DNA of 7,130 nt. Source: Bacillota bacterium. GTDB taxonomy: Bacteria > Bacillota > Clostridia > Oscillospirales > Oscillospiraceae. A program made the translations under genes and the position numbers. The notes beneath the pieces were generated by a model that ran no database searches, was not told where the DNA came from, and worked only from the letters and a program-made list of their open reading frames with translations. Positions 6,501 to 7,130 of this stretch are shown piece by piece. The stretch spans positions 1 through 7,130 of the forward strand of contig JAEXWS010000075.1 of NCBI GenBank assembly GCA_023406225.1. The letters are read 5' to 3'. How positions within the stretch are numbered: position 1 is the first letter of the stretch; each line of letters begins with the position of its first letter.

Positions 6501-7130
6501 CTACGCATCCGGGGATACCGGCCTGACGGCGCGGCAAACGGCGCTTCTTCAGGAGATGGCCTCCAGAGGCTCCGACCGAAAAATGCTGTATGAGACGATC
6601 CAAAATATCCGGGCAGGGGAGAACACCACTCAAAAGATGGAGGCGCTGGACGCCGCCGGACTATCGGATGGAGAAAAGCTCCGGCTGTATTCCGGCGTTG
6701 TAGCGACCAGTGAGAGCAGCCGACCGGACACCTTCCGCGATTTAATGGCGCAGGGCATGAGCTGGCAGCAGGTTTCAGATGCCTATAAGGTGTATTTGGA
6801 GCTGAACGAGAGCGACGGCATGGGAGCCGCTGAAAAGGCAACGCGGTTTGCCAAGTGGGCGGACAGCGAGGACCTGACGCCGGATCAGCGGGCGGAGCTG
6901 AAGGACGCCATGGCGTTTTATTCCCAGGCCAGAGCAGAGGCAAGCCGGTACACGCAGTTTGTCGAGGGCGGCATTTCCCCGGATACGGCGGAGCAATTGG
7001 CCCTGCAAATGAGCCAGTTGAAACCGAGGAATGGAAAAACAGCCGTCAGCGATCTGCAACGATACCGGGTCGTGACAAATGCCGGACTGCCGAAGCGTCA
7101 GCAGATGGCGGCGCTGGAGAGCTTGATGGG
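535..7130 (+). CDS. Giant modular phage polyvalent/internal-virion protein (C-terminus outside window)
   Basis: A single frame runs 2198 complete codons from ATG535 to the right edge without a stop, so the protein exceeds 2190 aa. Visible order by residue: duplicated MxLxxxQKxxAxxYxP motif (5-20, 34-49); Gly-rich stretch (83-102); charged coiled segment (~170-230); Gly/Ala-rich membrane-like segment ending in EEGAEEFLEDVIDPF and FLVGGTLGGIGGG (~256-433); LPD3-like domain (563-673); Gly/Ala/Asp-rich linker made from two tandem repeats (744-874); zincin-like domain with HEASH at 949-953 (~903-1057); long helical core with GYAPH (1381-1385) and RWVPHF (~1427-1432); conserved KNLVSQMLHMFQVEAVNSWE (~1733-1752); hydrophobic helix (~1773-1796); acidic DDDQDEEEE run (from 1846); GGRQMQKTAQGIK and YPVERTP-type C-terminal motifs; helical end. 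Family knowledge: phages and conjugative elements carry giant polyvalent proteins with such mosaic domains, thought to be injected with DNA to manage host defence. The exact role here is inference. Base composition is mosaic, with AT-richer islands at 540-720, 3420-3600 and 6240-6320. Confidence 0.93.
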   Translation, partial: MSGRMNLSEEQKRLAAKYKPEGVFTPSVNLSGKMRLTADQKKIAERYRPAVPIVYNTPAPISAAPISASKVIEAEERRPAYPNAGITGGGLGGGVAYGPSAGTGDWRTTPKTVIAGGGRGGVLTYKEIRVPTLAGRLANMAAGAGKQAGAEFANALGTVQAVTGGEFRKNYLTMDKQQLQVELARYEHNAAQADTPEDRAYWQAEAQKARDSLSMAEQGLRETKTAGQDTQAAADRWADSGAENVEAAKEGLGTVGRFAVDAGVAGTQMLGDIGAAALTGGSALVPMGIRAFGGASQEARRSGATLGQQLAYGAGSAAASVLTEKIGNLSKPFSKAFGAGATDELVENLIGRAVDRFAKTPVGKTAMNAFLRMGVSFLEEGAEEFLEDVIDPFLRRGTFDPDAQFDFEEAVYDFLVGGTLGGIGGGVETAAGARTDLGKYREQAAGTAVDDAYRTISRDGMFSRTGRTAAAEALAQGDRLRNYDIMPKLAPHDTAGSAEAGSIRPRLADIQAEQRTEQRPAEYVPGTIMEETMQRSVQEVARMEPVAAVQGTEFAKGETDLTTQVAAYFESIGGVAYNPELGNVILNRRGVKDDIAHGIGRKKAAAFAAVPEVLQGGKVIDYQTNWKGRGYDTAVVAAPITISGEPYLAGVVLRRTPEQNTFYVHEVLAAKKGTAPFKTGTAPKQSGTPGGDAPSVINLLQNLRNVKDGVGGEYDIMPKLTDAAGAADRGLQPAGTGDTIKAAETDLLKAKGWDTDGAEGPGRDAAAAGKEGPDAGGGRAVRPTAGHLSEGNLVYGQSRFLKEGPSFGETETLGTKGWDTDGAEGPGRDAAAAGKEGPDAGGGREIPHSGTGVPQRDLVYGQSRFLKVGPSFGESPRLAWAAEGITAPASGTVVQSEQNAAAEYGIPSFVVRDTVWTGRGEKALAVSSGGQIYLRETLPPEKAGMFVPHEASHIMKQTGFQPYLYFIERTPELLDMKTKEAGKLLENTCRHRNIDLMHMTGEERAVLYDELNATVYGHIASGKIYGDLRDFLEQAFKDFDSYAAELTEIHDAFKKSRTTGARDGTTAGPVRRGSGALDKLDVHPQGDMGAYGSTDFLRGEQEGRRQTLRAVREAERRLDPTAGEKAFAKELAKGTYSVEDIPASMSRGTVRELADHYYAASTYEKKNSGTSRQRSRIRQMTDDMAARYFKDAEQYKPISMLVMNERTPERIMRNIFGDEHGEAVNRAYIYPVQANEAEKIRFTNRMMEEVRTFEDSSGQKSRLTRQERMIAQQVLEDRFVGEAVAAMETRSAIEAAAENIYHGQDVLDQVREFGLSSEEKHLAERMARWMQTQDALDSGTVDSVKVNHAVEKYAELYNTFYEGINDFLVAHGYEPIGFIKGYAPHMQGMDTQNRLLSSLKALGVNTDAGNLPASISGLTADYKPGKRWVPHFQTRKGSSTDYDIAKGFESYVGYMADVLYHTDDISRLRGVSRYLRKTYGPEEISHAIDHAESLRNTSLETQTEVLKDAGRIQDGTKLTYEDARMLLDSYIDDLYDGIKNMTKYGEFVKYIDNYANILAGKQSMADRGMEYTAGRTSLNAGNKLVAAFGRAQVAGNMSSVLNQTAQLSQILAEVDGKYVRQAMGDLVSGTRGRLWNIKQLELFNQSDLLTGKKGIEYLTADDSAMDRIVSALFKPADIMDSTVSALAVQSKYNQLIAEGHTHQEAVDGANRFGTEIMASRLKGSRPLAFESKNLVSQMLHMFQVEAVNSWEHISQDIPRQYREIERSRGKKAAGRAVAAVATKGLLSAFFLNRAAEAVYGGTPAPFDLLGWLTNFVASGEGMSTNAWLMQLVNTGWRALFGEPLFDDDQDEEEEKKPFRWGRAAADLGYNVMNDVPYLRNAAGLLGLGDQTMPLANIADAGKGLVRAGKNSGIFSGEMLDAVLTAGGVVIPGGRQMQKTAQGIKTIAAGGRTYGYGDNRRLQYPVERTPRKAAQALLFGNSGLSETRDFYASGDTGLTARQTALLQEMASRGSDRKMLYETIQNIRAGENTTQKMEALDAAGLSDGEKLRLYSGVVATSESSRPDTFRDLMAQGMSWQQVSDAYKVYLELNESDGMGAAEKATRFAKWADSEDLTPDQRAELKDAMAFYSQARAEASRYTQFVEGGISPDTAEQLALQMSQLKPRNGKTAVSDLQRYRVVTNAGLPKRQQMAALESLM
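547..681 (+). repeat. Duplicated N-terminal short motif in the giant protein
   Basis: Residues 5-20 (MNLSEEQKRLAAKYKP) and 34-49 (MRLTADQKKIAERYRP) align without gaps, with 7 identities and mostly conservative changes elsewhere (S/T, E/D, R/K, L/I, K/R). The consensus is M-x-L-[ST]-x-[DE]-Q-K-[RK]-[LI]-A-x-[KR]-Y-[KR]-P, with a 29-residue period. DNA identity is low, so the duplication is old and kept at protein level. A short amphipathic docking or packaging peptide is one possible role; this is inference. It is followed by a Pro/Ser/Ala spacer with a smaller repeat (PISA at residues 60-63 and 65-68) and a Gly-rich hinge. Confidence 0.7.
1291..1830 (+). other. Gly/Ala-rich membrane-like segment of the giant protein
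   Basis: Residues about 253-432 are rich in Gly and Ala, with small-residue helices (for example GQQLAYGAGSAAASVL), then an acidic helix (SFLEEGAEEFLEDVIDPFLR) and a Gly-rich end (FLVGGTLGGIGGG). This order of small-residue hydrophobic stretch, EExxEE-type helix and FLxGGxxGGxGG recurs in giant phage virion proteins as I remember them. I name no family. Membrane insertion or pore formation during DNA ejection would fit the composition but is inference. Confidence 0.5.
1981..2001 (+). repeat. Direct repeat, left copy (encodes YDIMPKL)
   Basis: This 21-base stretch is identical to 2674-2694 and lies in the same frame of the giant gene, so both encode YDIMPKL (residues 483-489 and 714-720). Flanking bases differ at once on both sides. 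The two copies bracket a 672-base segment carrying the LPD3-like domain, which suggests the module was inserted or can be exchanged by recombination at this short identity. Confidence 0.8.
2221..2553 (+). other. LPD3-like domain (large polyvalent-protein-associated) within the giant protein
   Basis: Residues 563-673 form an alpha+beta pattern that I recognise from phage polyvalent proteins: a start of the type YFESIGGVAYNPELGNVILN, a central HGIGRKKAAAFAAVP helix, an NWKGRGYDTAVVAAP strand and a final YVHEVLAAKK. The invariant-looking residues are H in HGIG, K in RKK, N-W-K-G-R-G-Y-D and the H-E pair near the end. This matches my memory of the LPD3 type, which may be related to the Barnase/EndoU/ColicinE5/RelE (BECR) nucleases that travel in these proteins. 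Fold and activity are not proven here. It is bracketed by the YDIMPKL direct repeats and contains two runs of seven A. Confidence 0.6.
2337..2362 (-). terminator. Intrinsic-terminator-like hairpin on the minus strand inside the giant gene
   Basis: CCGCTGC (2345-2351), loop TTTC, GCAGCGG (2356-2362) is a perfect 7-bp GC-rich stem. Read on the minus strand it has a GAAA tetraloop and is followed, after one base, by seven T (complement of A7 at 2337-2343). That is the textbook shape of a rho-independent terminator. However, the + strand bases encode RKKAAAFAAV in the LPD3-like domain, so codon choice alone may produce it, and no minus-strand gene is supported. Confidence 0.25.
2674..2694 (+). 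repeat. Direct repeat, right copy (encodes YDIMPKL)
   Basis: This is the perfect 21-base partner of 1981-2001, encoding giant-protein residues 714-720. It sits 69 bases before the start of the 195-base tandem duplication, so the LPD3-like module and the duplicated small genes occupy adjoining slots. Confidence 0.8.
2785..2790 (+). promoter_or_regulatory. Putative ribosome binding site of nested small gene 1 (AAAGGA)
   Basis: AAAGGA lies ten bases before ATG2801. The spacing is on the long side, but the site and start are identical in the second repeat unit. An in-frame TGA at 2777-2779 just upstream shows the small frame cannot begin earlier. Confidence 0.5.
2801..2938 (+). CDS. Nested 45-aa small gene, copy 1, out of frame inside the giant gene
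   Basis: ATG2801 to TAA2936 encodes 45 aa in a different frame from the giant gene. It begins MEQKDLEEMRRLREKKDRTP, continues EEDERYGQLLDIF and ends LKETLYMGSPDS. The first half is a strongly charged helix; the second is an amphipathic helix ending in the LYMGSPDS tail. I recognise no family, and there is no signal peptide or membrane segment. Three things make it more than a chance frame: the upstream AAAGGA; the ordinary protein look of this frame while the giant frame reads Gly/Ala/Asp-rich low-complexity here; and comparison with copy 2, where half of the changed codons are synonymous only in this frame. It may be expressed from within the giant mRNA, or be a captured gene no longer used. 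Confidence 0.6.
   Translation: MEQKDLEEMRRLREKKDRTPEEDERYGQLLDIFLKETLYMGSPDS
2943..2953. repeat. Odd palindrome AGGAC-C-GTCCT after small gene 1
   Basis: A 5-1-5 inverted repeat begins five bases after the TAA of nested gene 1 and is repeated identically after nested gene 2 (3138-3148). It is too short for a convincing terminator and has no U-tract. It could be a weak 3' hairpin of the small gene or simply conserved repeat sequence. Confidence 0.35.
2980..2985 (+). promoter_or_regulatory. Putative ribosome binding site of nested small gene 2 (AAAGGA)
   Basis: Same site and ten-base spacing to ATG2996 as in unit 1. It lies in the 57 bases between the stop of small gene 1 and the start of small gene 2, which would suffice for independent initiation. 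Confidence 0.5.
2996..3133 (+). CDS. Nested 45-aa small gene, copy 2, paralogue of copy 1
   Basis: ATG2996 to TAA3131 again encodes exactly 45 aa with the same start (MEQKDLEEMRRLREKKDRTP) and the same end (LKETLYMGSPDS). The middle differs: ERYHTLVRAF replaces ERYGQLLDIF. In the differing 12-codon stretch, CGG/AGA (Arg), TTT/TTC, CTG/CTC, AAG/AAA and GAA/GAG are all silent. In the giant frame the same differences change 13 of 13 codons. Length, start, stop and both ends are thus kept while the middle diversifies, which is what a pair of functional paralogues, for instance with different partners, would show. Function is unknown. Confidence 0.6.
   Translation: MEQKDLEEMRRLREKKDRTPEEDERYHTLVRAFLKETLYMGSPDS
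3138..3148. repeat. Odd palindrome AGGAC-C-GTCCT after small gene 2
   Basis: Second copy of the 5-1-5 inverted repeat, at the same distance from the TAA as in unit 1. It stays intact although one neighbouring base (2942 A versus 3137 T) has changed. Confidence 0.35.
3241..3705 (+). other. Zincin-like metallopeptidase domain of the giant protein (HEASH)
   Basis: Giant-protein residues about 903-1057. A beta-type start (EYGIPSFVVRDTVW, then ALAVSSGGQIYL) leads to VPHEASHIMKQ, an HExxH motif with H949, E950 and H953 as expected zinc ligands and catalytic Glu. Downstream helices contain YDELNA with E1010, a candidate third ligand of gluzincin type, 57 residues on. The domain closes with DFDSYAAELTEIHDAFKK and a Gly/Thr/Arg linker. 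Polyvalent phage proteins are known to carry zincin-like domains, and the position beside an LPD3-like domain fits. GC falls to about 47% at 3421-3600 against roughly 65-75% in parts of the core, suggesting separate acquisition. Peptidase activity is inferred from the motif; the third ligand is a guess. Confidence 0.65.
3781..5700 (+). other. Long helical core of the giant protein
   Basis: Residues about 1083-1722 are mostly predicted helical and charged, without membrane stretches. Landmarks are GEAVNRAYIYPV (~1222-1233), GYAPHM (1381-1386), RWVPHF (~1427-1432), DIAKGFESYVGYMADVLYHT (~1443-1462) and NQTAQLSQILAEVDG (~1602-1616). Paired aromatic-x-P-H motifs in a core of this length are familiar to me from giant phage virion proteins, but I cannot assign a numbered LPD family. 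This part has uniform high-GC codon use, unlike the accessory modules before it, and is likely the conserved backbone of the protein. Confidence 0.5.
5701..6240 (+). other. LPD38-like hydrophobic/acidic region of the giant protein
   Basis: Residues about 1723-1902 show a familiar succession: KNLVSQMLHMFQVEAVNSWE followed by QDIPRQY, a basic linker, a hydrophobic helix (AVAAVATKGLLSAFFLNR, ~1778-1795), GGTPAPFDLLGWL, an acidic run DDDQDEEEE, and NDVPYLRNAAGLLGLGD. The same order, in forms like FxxFQxExxN...DxP...DDD...DxPxxxxxxG, is what I recall for the LPD38-type region near the end of giant phage proteins. The family number is from memory and uncertain. Confidence 0.4.
6301..7130 (+). other. 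Helical C-terminal region of the giant protein (cut by window edge)
   Basis: Residues about 1923-2198 begin with PGGRQMQKTAQGIKTIAAGG and YPVERTP, then AQALLFGNSGLSETRDFYASG, and continue as repeated short helices (LTARQTALLQEMA, LTPDQRAELKDAMAFY, ISPDTAEQLALQMSQL). The GGxQxxKTxxGI and LFGxxxxxExRDFY elements are recurrent near the C-terminus of giant phage virion proteins in my memory. The region has a tape-measure-like helical look. The sequence stops inside this region, so neither stop codon nor terminator is visible. Confidence 0.5.

Overview
This window looks like part of the structural or internal-virion region of a tailed phage or prophage of a moderately high-GC Firmicute, probably a gut Clostridia-type host. 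The host guess is an inference from three things: purine-rich AGGAG-type ribosome binding sites, about 45-75% GC depending on the stretch, and the protein style. There are no RNA genes, no IS element, no integrase and no CRISPR array. All convincing genes lie on the + strand.

Layout. (1) Positions 3-524 hold the 3' part of a glutamine-rich, probably structural, small phage protein that is open at the left edge. (2) An AAGGAG site overlapping its stop codon leads straight into one enormous reading frame that starts at 535 and stays open to the right edge: 2198 complete codons without a stop, with the C-terminus outside the window. This is a giant modular phage protein of the 'large polyvalent protein' kind, thought to be carried in the virion and injected with the DNA. 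Its visible order is: N-terminal duplicated short motif, Gly-rich and coiled segments, Gly/Ala-rich membrane-like segment, an LPD3-like alpha+beta domain, a low-complexity linker, a zincin-like domain with an HEASH metal-binding motif, a very long helical core with two [Y/V]xPH-type motifs, a hydrophobic/acidic segment resembling the LPD38-type region, and a helical C-terminal part.

The most unusual stretch is 1981-3720, the accessory-domain slot of the giant gene. A perfect 21-base in-frame direct repeat (both copies read YDIMPKL) brackets the LPD3-like module. Just after it lies a 195-base tandem duplication. Each unit contains, in the +2 frame relative to the window start and out of frame with the giant gene, a complete 45-codon gene with AAAGGA, ATG and TAA. 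Where the two units differ, the giant-gene frame changes amino acid at every one of 13 codons, whereas the nested 45-aa frame keeps 5 of its 10 changed codons synonymous. This is direct internal evidence that the small frame was the one under protein-level selection, and that the giant protein reads through captured or overlapping small genes as a Gly/Ala/Asp-rich linker. The zincin-like domain that follows is lower in GC than the core, which fits modular exchange.

How the parts may work together (inference): the small Gln-rich protein and the giant protein are probably translated as a coupled pair and packaged in the particle. The core and C-terminus would provide the conserved virion function, while the 1981-3720 slot carries exchangeable enzyme-like domains and, nested out of frame, two paralogous 45-aa proteins of unknown function.
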